Counted from the stretch's first letter, positions 35,184 to 44,606 are shown. The stretch is 64,000 bases of DNA from Clostridium uliginosum (GCF_900112485.1 NZ_FOMG01000020.1:1-64000), one strand, 5' to 3'. The notes: generated by a model from the sequence alone, not told the origin. Translations and numbers: made by a program.

Positions 35184-36092
35184 ATGTTAAAATCCATATT
35201 AGATTATCAAAAATCATCTCAAAAATTAATAAATACCTTAAAAACTAATAAAAAAGTTTTAGCTATATTTGCTTTTGGAAGTATAGTTAATGGGGATCTT
35301 TGGGAGGAATCTGATATAGATTTATTTGTTTTATATAAAGATAACTTTGAAGAAATTAGAGATGTATATTCAGAAATTTTAGGAATAGATGTTCACATAA
35401 GAATATTAAACAAAAATAGTTTTTTAGCATTATATAAAAGTGATGGTAAAAAAGGATTTGCAAGAAATTTATTATTGTCTTCTAAAATAGTGTTTTCAAG
35501 AGATGAAGAGGTTACTGCTACGTTTAATAAAGCTAGATATAGTTTAGATAAGCACATTGGAAAATGGAATTTAGTTTACATTGGAGAACTAATTAAGGAT
35601 CTTGGAGTAACTAAAAAGTACTTGCAAAATAATAGTATATTTACTTCTTATGAAGTATTAATTAGAGCATTAGATAGTTTTTCTAAATTATATTTAAACT
35701 TGAATGGATATACTGTAAGCAAGGATTCAGTTAAGATGGCGATGAACTTAAATAATAAATTTAATGAAATTATAAATAGTTTATTTCATGATAATATATG
35801 CAAGGAAAATATTCAATGTACGTTAGATTATATTGACAACTTTTTAAATATTAATATAGGAATTGCTACTAAAGTTTTATTAGAGTTTTTATATGAAAAA
35901 AAGTTATTTTTAAGTTCTTATGAAATTGAGAATAATGAAAATTTTAAAGAGTTTAATATAAAAATTGAAGATATATTAAAGGAATTATTAAAAAGAGATT
36001 TAGTTACAAAAGATGTTAGAAGTTTAAAAACTGAAGATAACATATTGTTAATTAATGAAAATGTTTATGCATGTAAAACATATAATTTTTAA
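35184..36092 (+). CDS. Nucleotidyltransferase-domain protein
   Basis: A 302-residue protein. The N-terminal part (about 10-110) is a polymerase-beta-type nucleotidyltransferase: FAFGSIVNGDLWEESDIDLFVLY gives GS-x10-D-x-D. Residues about 120-220 are helical (DKHIGKWNLVYIGELIKDLG, LIRALDSFSKLYLNLNGY) and could be a HEPN-like or substrate-binding domain. The C-terminal 60 residues look like a winged helix (DILKELLKRDLVTKDVR). The substrate is unknown. It lies 17 bases upstream of a MocR-type regulator, and an inverted repeat (TTTCAGTTA...TAACTGAAA, 35138-35167) sits just before its ribosome binding site. Confidence 0.75.
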   Translation: MLKSILDYQKSSQKLINTLKTNKKVLAIFAFGSIVNGDLWEESDIDLFVLYKDNFEEIRDVYSEILGIDVHIRILNKNSFLALYKSDGKKGFARNLLLSSKIVFSRDEEVTATFNKARYSLDKHIGKWNLVYIGELIKDLGVTKKYLQNNSIFTSYEVLIRALDSFSKLYLNLNGYTVSKDSVKMAMNLNNKFNEIINSLFHDNICKENIQCTLDYIDNFLNINIGIATKVLLEFLYEKKLFLSSYEIENNENFKEFNIKIEDILKELLKRDLVTKDVRSLKTEDNILLINENVYACKTYNF

Positions 36093-36109
36093 ATTAGGAG
36101 AGTTAAGTT

Positions 36110-37537
36110 ATGAGTAATTCTATTGAGGTTTATAATAAATTAACTTTTAAACAAGATATACCAAAGTATATTCAAATAGCAACTTTTATAAAAAGATTAA
36201 TAGAGAAAAGAAAAATAAAAGATGGGGATAAGCTTCCTACAATAAGAGAGCTGTCATCTTTTTTAAGCGTTAATTCAGTAACAATAGTTAATGCTTATAA
36301 AAAACTTAAATCAGAAGGATATGCTTATCAAAAAGTTGGAAGTGGAAGTTATGCAAAGATTAGAGAAATATCTTCTGTTTTTAGGAAAGAATATTCAAAT
36401 AGTCTTAAAGTATTATCAATAGATGAATTACCAAGTATTGTTGATTTTACAGGAGAAACTAATACTGAAGTGCTATTTCCAATAGATGATTTAAAAACCA
36501 CTATTGATAAAGTATTAGATAGAGATGGGGCTAACGCTTTAATATCAAATAGTACATATGGATATAAAAACCTTATTTCAACCATAAATAAGGTTTTTTG
36601 GGATAATAAATTAAATGAAGAAGACATGATTATTGTATCAGGAGCACAACAGGGAATTGATATAGTTTCAAAAGGTATATTAAATATTAATGATAATGTT
36701 ATTGTGGAAAAGCCAACATATGGGGGAGCTTTATCTGTTTTTAAATGGAGAAAAGCAAATATATTTGAAGTTCCAATAGAAAATGGAGGAGTAGATTTAG
36801 ATAAGTTTGAAAAAATACTTCGAAAAAATAAAATAAGATGTTTTTATACAATGAGTTATTTTCAAAATCCTACAGGTATAAGTTATAGCTTGAAAAAGAA
36901 AAAAAGAATTCTTGAATTGGCAGAAATTTATGATTTCTATATAATAGAAGATGATTATTTATCAGAACTTATTTATGAAAATTCTATAGAATATATACCA
37001 TTTAAGTGGTTAGATAGGAAAAAAAGAGTTATATATATTAAAAGCTTTTCAAAAATATTCTTACCAGGAATAAGACTTGGATATTTAGTAGCTCCAGAAG
37101 TTTTTAGAGAAAGCCTTCAAAACTCAAAGTTTAATACTGACATAACCACCTCAAGTTTGATGCAAAGAGCTCTTGAATTATATATTTCAGAAAATAAATG
37201 GAAACAAAATATTAAATATTTAAATGTAGAGTATAATAAGAGATATAAAGCTATGCAAGAGATTTTAGATAAAGATTTTAAAGAATTAGTTAGTTACATT
37301 GATCCTAAGGGGGGACTAAGTTTCTACTTAACCCTAAAAGATATATCTATAAGCTCAAAAGAGCTATTTTTTAAATTGAAAGAAAGAGGAGTATATATAA
37401 CTCCTGGAATTATGTTTTTTACATCTGAAAATGATGGAAAAAATACGTTCAGGATAGGGTTTTACCAAACAAATGAAGATAAAATTAAAATAGGACTTAA
37501 TATTTTAAGGGAGGAGCTACTTAAATGTCATATATAA
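36110..37537 (+). CDS. MocR-type regulator (GntR HTH + aminotransferase fold)
   Basis: A 475-residue regulator. Residues about 15-85 are a GntR winged helix (PKYIQIATFIKRLIEKRKIK, LPTIRELSSFLSVNSVTIVN). The rest is a fold-type I aminotransferase domain with the PLP lysine in IKSFSKIFLPGIRLGYL, plus FYTMSYFQNPTGISYS and YIIEDDYLSELIY. MocR proteins use PLP or an aldimine as signal and control vitamin B6, amino-acid or GABA genes. The target here is unknown. It is in a likely operon with the nucleotidyltransferase and, by a 13-base overlap, the YigZ-family gene. Confidence 0.9.
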   Translation: MSNSIEVYNKLTFKQDIPKYIQIATFIKRLIEKRKIKDGDKLPTIRELSSFLSVNSVTIVNAYKKLKSEGYAYQKVGSGSYAKIREISSVFRKEYSNSLKVLSIDELPSIVDFTGETNTEVLFPIDDLKTTIDKVLDRDGANALISNSTYGYKNLISTINKVFWDNKLNEEDMIIVSGAQQGIDIVSKGILNINDNVIVEKPTYGGALSVFKWRKANIFEVPIENGGVDLDKFEKILRKNKIRCFYTMSYFQNPTGISYSLKKKKRILELAEIYDFYIIEDDYLSELIYENSIEYIPFKWLDRKKRVIYIKSFSKIFLPGIRLGYLVAPEVFRESLQNSKFNTDITTSSLMQRALELYISENKWKQNIKYLNVEYNKRYKAMQEILDKDFKELVSYIDPKGGLSFYLTLKDISISSKELFFKLKERGVYITPGIMFFTSENDGKNTFRIGFYQTNEDKIKIGLNILREELLKCHI

Positions 37538-38172
37538 CTATAAGAAATTTAGGCGAAGATAGCTTTGAAGAAAAAAAATCGGAGTTTATTGGGTATGCAA
37601 AAAGAGTAGAGAGTGATGAGGAAGCTAAAGCATTTGTTACAGAAATTAAAAATATGCATAAACAAGCTACTCATAACTGTTGGGCCTATGTTGTTGGAAA
37701 AAACATGAATATTCAAAGATATTCTGATGATGGAGAACCACAAGGGACAGCAGGCATACCTATATTAGAAGTTATGAAGAAAAGTGGGACAACTGATTGT
37801 GCTATTGTAGTAACTAGATATTTTGGTGGAGTTTTATTAGGTACTGGGGGACTTACTAGGGCTTATACTAAGGGAGCTAGCATAGCTATAAAATCTGCTG
37901 GAATTGTTGAAAAAGTATTAGGATTAAGAATAAGATTAGAAATGGATTATGATTTATTTGGTAAAGTTCAATATATATGTGGACAAAACTTTTGGCATAT
38001 AGAAGATACTGAATATACAGACAAGGTTGTCGCATATATTTTAGCAGAAAAAACTATTATAGAAACCATAGAAAATGAGATGATAGAATCAAGCAGCGGT
38101 AAAATAACCATTACTAAAAGTGAAGAAGAGATTTACTTTAAAGAAAAAAATAGATTATATAAGTGTATTTAA
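37525..38172 (+). CDS. YigZ/IMPACT family protein
   Basis: A 215-residue cytosolic protein. The N-terminal UPF0029/IMPACT domain shows FIGYAKRVESDEEAKAFV, KQATHNCWAYVVG, SDDGEPQGTAGIPILEVM and VVTRYFGGVLLGTGGL, all signature segments. A smaller C-terminal domain follows (about 140-205). It is of normal length. The eukaryotic homologue modulates the GCN translation response; the bacterial role is poorly known. The start ATG 37525 has GGGAGGAG and lies inside the end of the MocR gene. Confidence 0.93.
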   Translation: MSYITIRNLGEDSFEEKKSEFIGYAKRVESDEEAKAFVTEIKNMHKQATHNCWAYVVGKNMNIQRYSDDGEPQGTAGIPILEVMKKSGTTDCAIVVTRYFGGVLLGTGGLTRAYTKGASIAIKSAGIVEKVLGLRIRLEMDYDLFGKVQYICGQNFWHIEDTEYTDKVVAYILAEKTIIETIENEMIESSSGKITITKSEEEIYFKEKNRLYKCI

Positions 38173-38520
38173 GATGTGTAGGTAACATAAGGTATCTCCC
38201 AATAAATAACTAACTAGAGATGTTATTAGCACTAGATGAGGAAATTAAATTACACTATTTTACATTAGCTTGAATAGAAGTAGCGAGTATGATATAATTT
38301 TTGTTATATTTTGTATTTAAATTTAAAACAATAATTGTGTATAGTGTAACAAAAAAACTATATTAATATATATATTTTACAATTAGGTTTATAGAGTTAA
38401 TTATTTTCAAAAAATTGATTTAGAGGTAAGCTATTTATTATAATATATAGATACTAACTTAATATGTATATACATTTATTAATGAACATATATATTAAAT
38501 TAAAGTGAGGAGGAAAACAA
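38173..38520. other. Intergenic region before yebC
   Basis: AT-rich DNA without a gene. It contains a good promoter for yebC: TTGATT (38415-38420), an 18-base spacer and TATAAT (38439-38444), giving a leader of about 70 bases. I recognise nothing else. Confidence 0.6.
38415..38444 (+). promoter_or_regulatory. SigA-type promoter of yebC
   Basis: TTGATT, an 18-base spacer and TATAAT on the plus strand, about 75 bases before the start codon. Confidence 0.65.
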
Positions 38521-39258
38521 ATGTCAGGACACTCAAAGTGGCATAATATTCAAGCCAAGAAGGGCAAGACAGACGCAAAAAGAGGAAAGATTTTCACTAA
38601 GCTAGGTAAAGAAATAGTTGTATCAGTGAAAAATGGTGGAGCTAGCCCCGAAATAAATGCAAGATTAAGAGATACTATTGCAAAAGCAAAGGCTGCTAAT
38701 ATGCCTAATGATACCATAATTAAAGCAATTAAAAAGGCAGCTGGTGATGCAGACTCAATTAATTATGAAACTATAATTTATGAAGGATATGGTCCATCAG
38801 GTGTTGCTGTAATTGTTGAAACTCTTACAGATAATAAAAATAGAACTGCAGCTAATGTAAGACATGCATTTTCTAAAGCAGATGGAAACTTAGGAGCACT
38901 AGGATGTGTATCATTTATGTTCCAAGAAAAGGGACAAATCATTATCGAAAAATCAGATCATGATGAAGATGAAATGATGATGATGGCTTTAGATGCAGGA
39001 GCAGAAGACCTAGAATCAGAAGGTGAAGTATTTATAATTACAACAACACCTGAAAATTTTGGAACAGTTAGAGAAGCATTAGAAGCAGAGGGAATAGAAT
39101 TCCTAGAAGCACAAGTTAAAATGGTACCAGATACCTTAAGTAACATTGAAGGAGACGATGCTAAAAAGCTAGAAAAAATGCTTGATATGCTTGAAGATGA
39201 TGATGATATTCAAGAAGTTTATCACAATGCAGAATTTCCTGAAGGTTGGGATGAATAA
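38521..39258 (+). CDS. yebC: YebC/PmpR family regulator
   Basis: A 245-residue protein of the YebC/PmpR/TACO1 family. It begins with the invariant [25 protein letters not shown]-type [20 protein letters not shown] and [19 protein letters not shown] are also diagnostic. Members act as transcription regulators or as translation factors that relieve ribosome pausing at prolines. Length is normal. It has a GAGGAGG site and is monocistronic between a promoter and a terminator. Confidence 0.96.
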   Translation: MSGHSKWHNIQAKKGKTDAKRGKIFTKLGKEIVVSVKNGGASPEINARLRDTIAKAKAANMPNDTIIKAIKKAAGDADSINYETIIYEGYGPSGVAVIVETLTDNKNRTAANVRHAFSKADGNLGALGCVSFMFQEKGQIIIEKSDHDEDEMMMMALDAGAEDLESEGEVFIITTTPENFGTVREALEAEGIEFLEAQVKMVPDTLSNIEGDDAKKLEKMLDMLEDDDDIQEVYHNAEFPEGWDE

Positions 39259-39369
39259 TTAATAGATATATTAGTATAACTAAGTTTAATAGATTATTCT
39301 ATTAACTTTAAAACATATATAATTATAGTATACATTCATTAAAGTTTATGTTTAATTGTGAATGTTATA

Positions 39370-39420
39370 AGACACTTTCTGCATTTGTAAAATAATAACA
39401 GAAAGTGTTCTATTGCTTTT
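39370..39420 (+). terminator. Terminator of yebC
   Basis: GACACTTTCTG (39371-39381) pairs with CAGAAAGTGTTC (39399-39410), followed by a T-rich stretch. It lies 110 bases after the yebC stop. Confidence 0.65.
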
Positions 39421-39833
39421 ATAGATAAAGTAGTATATAATAAAAATAAGAAAACTTTAGTACTACCAAAACGAAAAATCCTAGGATATTTATTTTAGAG
39501 CTATTGGAATAAATTTATATAATGTAAATTAGAAGACTGAAGCACTACCAAACATGGAGGGCTTTTTTATTTTTTAATTTTATATTGGTTTAGAGAAAAA
39601 TTGATTTTTAAGAAGATATAGAAAAAGAGTATTTTTAAGATTAACTTATAGAATAAACACACCTTTCGTTATCATTTCTGACATAGCAGATATGTAATCC
39701 TAGCTATGATAAGCAGTCACCAATAGAACAAAAAATATAATACAGATATGAAGATTATAGTATATCTTTTATATGATTTTTAGGTCACGTATCTACAAAT
39801 TTCTAGACTACAAACCTTTTGGGCTTTAAAGTT
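39420..39833. other. Unassigned non-coding region
   Basis: About 410 bases without a supported gene. It has two ACTACCAAA direct repeats (39462 and 39543), with a weak hairpin and a T-run at 39541-39577 (AAGC...GCTT then TTTTT). A second hairpin pairs CATAGC with GCTATG between about 39681 and 39708. These look like remnants of structured RNA or a lost gene. I could not assign a class. Confidence 0.4.
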
Positions 39834-39924
39834 AAGGAACGCAAAAGAAAATAATAAACCCAATATACGTCGTATATTTTGTGCCATACAAGCATAATGG
39901 TCTGTTATTTTTTTTAATGTACCT
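39834..39924 (+). repeat. Internally deleted copy of the palindromic element
   Basis: A 91-bp version of the 161-bp element. The left arm (AAGGAACGCAAAAGAAAATAA) and the right arm (GCATAATGGTCTGTTATTTT to GTACCTA) are kept, while about 70 bp including the central hairpin are missing. The join keeps the palindrome (TATACGTCGTATA lies at the centre). Confidence 0.75.
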
Positions 39925-39954
39925 AAATAAAAATTAAATAAAGGAGTAAAATAA

Positions 39955-40125
39955 ATGGGTAATTTAATAAAGATTAATATTTACGCAGATAGAAAAAAAT
40001 CAGATAATAAGCAAATAAATATGAGTATTTTAGAAGATAGTCTTATTGCTTATGATAAATGGTTAGAAAAAACTAATAGAGTAGATATTATAGAAAACTA
40101 TAAAAAGTTTTTAATGATTGGATAA
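39955..40125 (+). CDS. Small hypothetical protein (56 aa)
   Basis: A 56-residue open frame from ATG 39955 with AAGGAG (39941-39946) nine bases upstream and a terminator hairpin just after the stop. The sequence is hydrophilic and helical (SILEDSLIAYDKWLEKTNRV), with a basic, Asn-rich start. No family is recognised. Ribosome binding site, length and terminator together favour a real gene. The truncated palindromic repeat lies 30 bases upstream. Confidence 0.6.
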   Translation: MGNLIKINIYADRKKSDNKQINMSILEDSLIAYDKWLEKTNRVDIIENYKKFLMIG

Positions 40126-40140
40126 GAAATCATTAATATT

Positions 40141-40184
40141 TAAGGCAAAGGTATAGTAATATATGGTTGCCTTATTTTTTTTTG
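40141..40184 (+). terminator. Terminator of the 56-aa gene
   Basis: TAAGGCAA (40141-40148) pairs with TTGCCTTA (40167-40174), followed by nine T. Confidence 0.75.
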
Positions 40185-40269
40185 TAAATTTTGTTTATTT
40201 CATCAATTTAAGCTTATTTAAAATAAATGAATATTTAATAAGCATGTTACAAAAGATAAATTTAAATTC

Positions 40270-40298
40270 TTTACATTTGATATTTTTTAATGTAAAAT
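40270..40298 (+). promoter_or_regulatory. SigA-type promoter of the spe operon
   Basis: TTTACA (40270-40275), a 17-base spacer and TAAAAT (40293-40298). The predicted start is near 40305, giving a leader of about 20 bases before speD. Confidence 0.65.
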
Positions 40299-40326
40299 GA
40301 TACAAAATTAATAACGAAAGGTTGTG

Positions 40327-41142
40327 ATGTTAGGGTTGGGAGATAAGCTGAAAATATACGGCTTTAACAACCTCACAAAAACACTTAGCTTCAACATATA
40401 TGATGTATGCTATGCAAAAAGTGAGAGAGAACAAAAGGACTATATTGCTTATATTGATGAGCAATATAATTCAGAGAGATTGACCAATATTTTATGTGAT
40501 GTAACAGAAATTATTGGTGCTAGTATTCTTAATGTTTCAAAACAAGATTATGATCCTCAAGGTGCAAGTGTTACTATTCTTATATCAGAAGAATCTCTAC
40601 CAGTACATTTAATTGATGGGTCATGTAATCATGGAGAGATAGAGATTTTAAGTACACGTGATAGTGTTGTGGGACATTTAGATAAGAGTCATGTTACAGT
40701 GCATACTTATCCGGAGTATCATCCAGATAATTCTATTGCTACATTTAGAGTAGATATCGATGTTTCTACATGTGGACAAATTTCACCGCTTAATGCGTTA
40801 AATTATCTAATCAAAAGTTTTGATTCAGATATTATAACTGCAGATTATAGAGTACGTGGATTTACAAGAGATGTAGATGGTAAAAAAATCTATATAGACC
40901 ATGATATATCATCTATACAGGATTATATAGATAAAGAAACACTTACAAAATATGATGCACTAGATGTTAATGTATATCAATCAAATATTTTTCACACAAA
41001 AATGCTAATTAAAGAACTTGAACTGCAAAATTATCTTTTTAAAAAAGATGTATATGAGCTTTCTCCAAAGGAAAGGCTTGAAATAACACAAAATCTTCGT
41101 AAAGAGATGATTGAAATTTATAGCGGTATGAATATATATTGA
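40327..41142 (+). CDS. speD: S-adenosylmethionine decarboxylase proenzyme
   Basis: An Escherichia coli-type (long) AdoMet decarboxylase of about 271 residues that makes decarboxylated AdoMet, the aminopropyl donor for spermidine. The self-cleavage site is [13 protein letters not shown], in which Ser121 becomes the pyruvoyl group. Other matches are [20 protein letters not shown] and [17 protein letters not shown] chose ATG 40327 with AAAGG five bases upstream; the GTG just before it is too close. It is the first gene of speD-speA-speE-speB. Confidence 0.96.
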   Translation: MLGLGDKLKIYGFNNLTKTLSFNIYDVCYAKSEREQKDYIAYIDEQYNSERLTNILCDVTEIIGASILNVSKQDYDPQGASVTILISEESLPVHLIDGSCNHGEIEILSTRDSVVGHLDKSHVTVHTYPEYHPDNSIATFRVDIDVSTCGQISPLNALNYLIKSFDSDIITADYRVRGFTRDVDGKKIYIDHDISSIQDYIDKETLTKYDALDVNVYQSNIFHTKMLIKELELQNYLFKKDVYELSPKERLEITQNLRKEMIEIYSGMNIY

Positions 41143-41162
41143 TTGCGAGAGGAGATTTTTAA

Positions 41163-42617
41163 ATGCATCAACTATCACAATCAAATGCTCCAATTTATGA
41201 AGCATTAATTAAATATAAATCTATGAGAGTTGTCCCTTTTGATGTTCCAGGACATAAACAGGGAAAAGGAAACCCAAAATTAACAGAATTTTTAGGAAAG
41301 AGTTGTCTTTCAGTAGATGTAAATTCTATGAAACCACTCGATAATTTATGTCATCCGACTTCAGTAATTAAAGAGGCAGAAGAATTAGCAGCAGATGCGT
41401 TTGGTGCTAAACATGTCTTCTTTATGGTAAATGGAACAACTTCTGCTGTACAAGGTATGATTATGAGTGTATGCCAAAAAGGTGATAAAATCATAATGCC
41501 TAGAAATGTGCATAGAAGTGCCATAAATGCTTTGATTATTAGTGGTGCAACTCCTGTATATATTAATCCAGGAGTAAGTAAAAAACTTGGAATTCCACTT
41601 GGAATGGCAGTTGGTGATATTGAAAAGGCTATTAAGGAAAATCCAGATGCAAAAGCTGTTTTTGTGAATAATCCAACGTATTATGGGATTTGTTCAAACC
41701 TTAAAGCTATAACAGAACTAGCGCATAAGCATGGCATGTATGTTCTTGTTGATGAAGCACATGGAACGCATTTTTATTTTGGAGACAATATGCCAATATC
41801 AGCTATGGAAGCAGGAGCGGACATGGCTGCTGTGAGTATGCATAAAACAGGTGGATCATTAACGCAAAGCTCTTTTTTACTTACAAATTGTGATGTGAAT
41901 ATTGGATATATACGTCAAATTATTAATTTGACACAAACAACAAGTGCTTCATATTTATTATTATCTTCTCTTGATATAGCAAGACGTGATCTTGCTCTTA
42001 ATGGAAAAGAAATATTTAAAAAAGTCACTTCACTTGCAGAATATGCACGAAAAGAAATTAATAAGATAGGTGGATATTATGCTTTTTCTAAAGAATTAAT
42101 AGATAATGATACTATTTTTGATTTTGATACTACTAAACTTTCTATTTATACAAGAGATATAGGACTTGCGGGAATTGAAGTTTATGATATTCTTCGTGAT
42201 GATTACGGAATACAGATTGAATTTGGAGATATCGGTAATGTTCTTGCAATAATATCAGTTGGAGATAGAGAGCTTGCTCTTGAAAGATTAGTATCATCAT
42301 TGTCAGAAATAAAGAGATTATATTCTAATAATAAATCAGATACATTTGACCATGAATATATAAATCCAGAGGTAGTTATGACTCCTCAGAATGCATTTTA
42401 TTCAAATAAAATTTCAATGAGTATAGGGGAAAGTAGTAATAAGATATGTGCAGAATTTATTATGTGCTATCCACCTGGTATTCCAATACTTGCACCTGGT
42501 GAGAGAATTACCCAGGAAATATTAGATTATATTAATTATGCAAAAGAAAAAGGATGTCTTTTAACAGGAACAGAGGATATAAATATAGAAAAAATTAATA
42601 TTGTGGAGGAATTATAA
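41163..42617 (+). CDS. speA: Arginine decarboxylase (Orn/Lys/Arg decarboxylase family)
   Basis: A 484-residue PLP enzyme of the Bacillus SpeA type (fold type I, without the N-terminal wing domain). PLP-binding Lys228 is in SMHKTGGSLTQSS, and DEAHGTH (197-203) holds the PLP aspartate. FDVPGHKQGKGNP near the N-terminus is diagnostic. Arginine rather than lysine or ornithine is assigned because agmatinase and spermidine synthase are in the same operon. It follows speD by 20 bases and precedes speE by 2 bases. Confidence 0.93.
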   Translation: MHQLSQSNAPIYEALIKYKSMRVVPFDVPGHKQGKGNPKLTEFLGKSCLSVDVNSMKPLDNLCHPTSVIKEAEELAADAFGAKHVFFMVNGTTSAVQGMIMSVCQKGDKIIMPRNVHRSAINALIISGATPVYINPGVSKKLGIPLGMAVGDIEKAIKENPDAKAVFVNNPTYYGICSNLKAITELAHKHGMYVLVDEAHGTHFYFGDNMPISAMEAGADMAAVSMHKTGGSLTQSSFLLTNCDVNIGYIRQIINLTQTTSASYLLLSSLDIARRDLALNGKEIFKKVTSLAEYARKEINKIGGYYAFSKELIDNDTIFDFDTTKLSIYTRDIGLAGIEVYDILRDDYGIQIEFGDIGNVLAIISVGDRELALERLVSSLSEIKRLYSNNKSDTFDHEYINPEVVMTPQNAFYSNKISMSIGESSNKICAEFIMCYPPGIPILAPGERITQEILDYINYAKEKGCLLTGTEDINIEKINIVEEL

Positions 42618-42619
42618 CA

Positions 42620-43474
42620 ATGGAATTATGGTATACAGAAGAGCATACAGATAACGTACGTTTTTCAATAAAAATAGATAAGCAACTTTATTCAGGAAAA
42701 AGTGAATTTCAAAGAATTGATGTTTTTGAATCAAAAGAATTTGGTAAGTTTTTCACACTAGATGGTTTAATCATGCTTACAGAAAAAGATGAATTTATTT
42801 ATCATGATATGATTGTACACGTTCCTATGGCAACTAATCCTAATATTAAAAAAGTATTAGTTATCGGTGCTGGAGATGGAGGAACTGTACGAGAACTTTC
42901 AAGATACAAAACAATTGAAAGAATTGATATGGTTGAAATTGACAAGTTAGTTGTTGATATATGTAAAGAATATTTACCACAAACAGCATGTCAACTTGAT
43001 AGTGAAAAGGTAAATTTATATTTTGAAGATGGACTTAAGTTTGTTCGAACAAAAGAAAATGAATATGATTTAATAATTGTAGATTCAACTGATCCATTTG
43101 GTCCTGGTGAAGGATTATTCACTAAAGAATTTTATGGCAACTGCTATAAAGCTCTTAATGAAAATGGTATTCTTGTTAATCAACATGAATCACCTTATTA
43201 TGAATCATATGCAAAATCAATGAAACGAGCACATAAGCGTATTGTAGAATTCTTTCCAGTATGTAAAGTGTATCAAGCACATATTCCAACATATCCATCT
43301 GGACATTGGTTATTTGGATTTGCATCTAAAAAATATAATCCAATCACTGACCTTGATGAAAATGCATGGAATAGCTTAGGGATTAAAACAAAGTATTATA
43401 ACACGGATCTTCATAAAGGAAGTTTTGCACTTCCAAACTATGTGAAAGAGCTTATGGTAAATAAAGATGAATAG
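42620..43474 (+). CDS. speE: Spermidine synthase
   Basis: A 284-residue aminopropyltransferase that joins putrescine and decarboxylated AdoMet. Key segments are GKFFTLDGLIMLTEKDEFIYH, the nucleotide-binding VLVIGAGDGGTVRELSRY, MVEIDKLVVDICKEY and DSTDPFGPGEGLFTKEF, in which the catalytic Asp lies. It has full length and is tightly packed: 2 bases after speA and 8 bases overlapping speB. Confidence 0.96.
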   Translation: MELWYTEEHTDNVRFSIKIDKQLYSGKSEFQRIDVFESKEFGKFFTLDGLIMLTEKDEFIYHDMIVHVPMATNPNIKKVLVIGAGDGGTVRELSRYKTIERIDMVEIDKLVVDICKEYLPQTACQLDSEKVNLYFEDGLKFVRTKENEYDLIIVDSTDPFGPGEGLFTKEFYGNCYKALNENGILVNQHESPYYESYAKSMKRAHKRIVEFFPVCKVYQAHIPTYPSGHWLFGFASKKYNPITDLDENAWNSLGIKTKYYNTDLHKGSFALPNYVKELMVNKDE

Positions 43475-44315
43475 AAATATTGAAACCTTTATTGGATGTG
43501 AGAGTGAATATGAAGATTCAAAGATTGTAATATTTGGAGCACCTTTTGATTCTACAACATCATTCAGACCAGGGACAAGATTTGCAAGTAAGGTAATGAG
43601 AAGTGAATCTTTTGGAGTAGAAACATATAGTCCATATCAAGATAAAGATTTAGAAGATATAAATGTATTTGATGGTGGAGATTTAGAACTTTGTTTTGGT
43701 AGTCCTAAAAAGGCATTAGATGCAATAGAAAAATTTGCAGCAGAAATTGTAAAAGATAATAAAATTCCTTGTATGATAGGTGGAGAACATCTTGTAACTC
43801 TTGGTACTGTGAAAGCAGTAGTGAAAAAATTCCCGGATTTACATGTTATACATTTTGATGCTCATGCAGATTTAAGAGATGATTACTTAGGAGAAAAGCT
43901 TTCTCATGCAACAGTTATGCATAGAGTATGGGAGCTTACAGGAGATAATAAAATTTTTCAATTTGGAATTCGTTCTGGAGAGAGAGAAGAATTTACATGG
44001 GCAAAAGATCATGTGATTACAAATAAATTTGATTTTACAAATCTTAATCATGCAATAGAAGTTTTAAAAGGAAAACCTGTATATCTTTCAATTGATCTTG
44101 ATATTTTAGATCCATCAGTGTTCCCTGGAACTGGAACCCCAGAAGCTGGAGGAGTTACATTCAAGGAATTATTAAAAGCAATTATAGATGTTTCAAAGCT
44201 TAACATTGTTGGATGTGATGTAAATGAATTATCACCAATTTATGATCAAAGTGGATCATCTACTGCAACTGCTTGCAAGATACTAAGAGAACTATTGTTA
44301 GCTATTTATAAGTAA
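43467..44315 (+). CDS. speB: Agmatinase
   Basis: A 282-residue ureohydrolase that converts agmatine to putrescine and urea. All manganese ligands are present: His108 (GGEHLVTLG), Asp131/His133/Asp135 (HFDAHADLR), and Asp210/Asp212 (SIDLDILDPS). Together with speA it supplies the putrescine used by speE. It is the last gene of the operon, overlaps speE by 8 bases, and is followed by a terminator. Confidence 0.95.
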   Translation: MNRNIETFIGCESEYEDSKIVIFGAPFDSTTSFRPGTRFASKVMRSESFGVETYSPYQDKDLEDINVFDGGDLELCFGSPKKALDAIEKFAAEIVKDNKIPCMIGGEHLVTLGTVKAVVKKFPDLHVIHFDAHADLRDDYLGEKLSHATVMHRVWELTGDNKIFQFGIRSGEREEFTWAKDHVITNKFDFTNLNHAIEVLKGKPVYLSIDLDILDPSVFPGTGTPEAGGVTFKELLKAIIDVSKLNIVGCDVNELSPIYDQSGSSTATACKILRELLLAIYK

Positions 44316-44328
44316 TATATTATTTCAA

Positions 44329-44368
44329 AGACCTTATTATAATTTTATTTTATAATAGGGTCTATTTC
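44329..44368 (+). terminator. Terminator of the spe operon
   Basis: AGACCTTATTATA (44329-44341) pairs with TATAATAGGGTCT (44351-44363), followed by ATTTCT. Confidence 0.75.
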
Positions 44369-44451
44369 TAGTATATAATGCTTAAAAGCATTAATGTTAT
44401 TATGTTTGTCTTATATGCATTAAGGTTAATAGAATTAACTAACTATAGTAA

Positions 44452-44538
44452 AAACTCCATTTTAAATTTTGGCTATGTTTTAAAATATCAACATTCACTT
44501 AAAATATAGCTTAAATTTTAAAATGGAGTTTGTTTTTT
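44452..44538. terminator. Long hairpin between speB and gldA
   Basis: AAACTCCATTTTAAATTTT (44452-44470) pairs with AAATTTTAAAATGGAGTTT. Nested pairing of GGCTATGTTTTAAA with TTAAAATATAGCT lies within. T-runs follow on both strands, so it probably ends gldA and backs up the spe terminator. Confidence 0.7.
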
Positions 44539-44606
44539 AATATATATTTCAATGTACAGTTTACAATGTAGGATAAATGTTTCTATATTTTTTAACAATT
44601 AAGTAA

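Noticed and set aside
39650..39840. Possible purine-type riboswitch (segments like GTAATCC and TTTCTAG-ACTA)
   Set aside because: The conserved loops and the three-way junction pairing could not be completed, and no purine gene follows.
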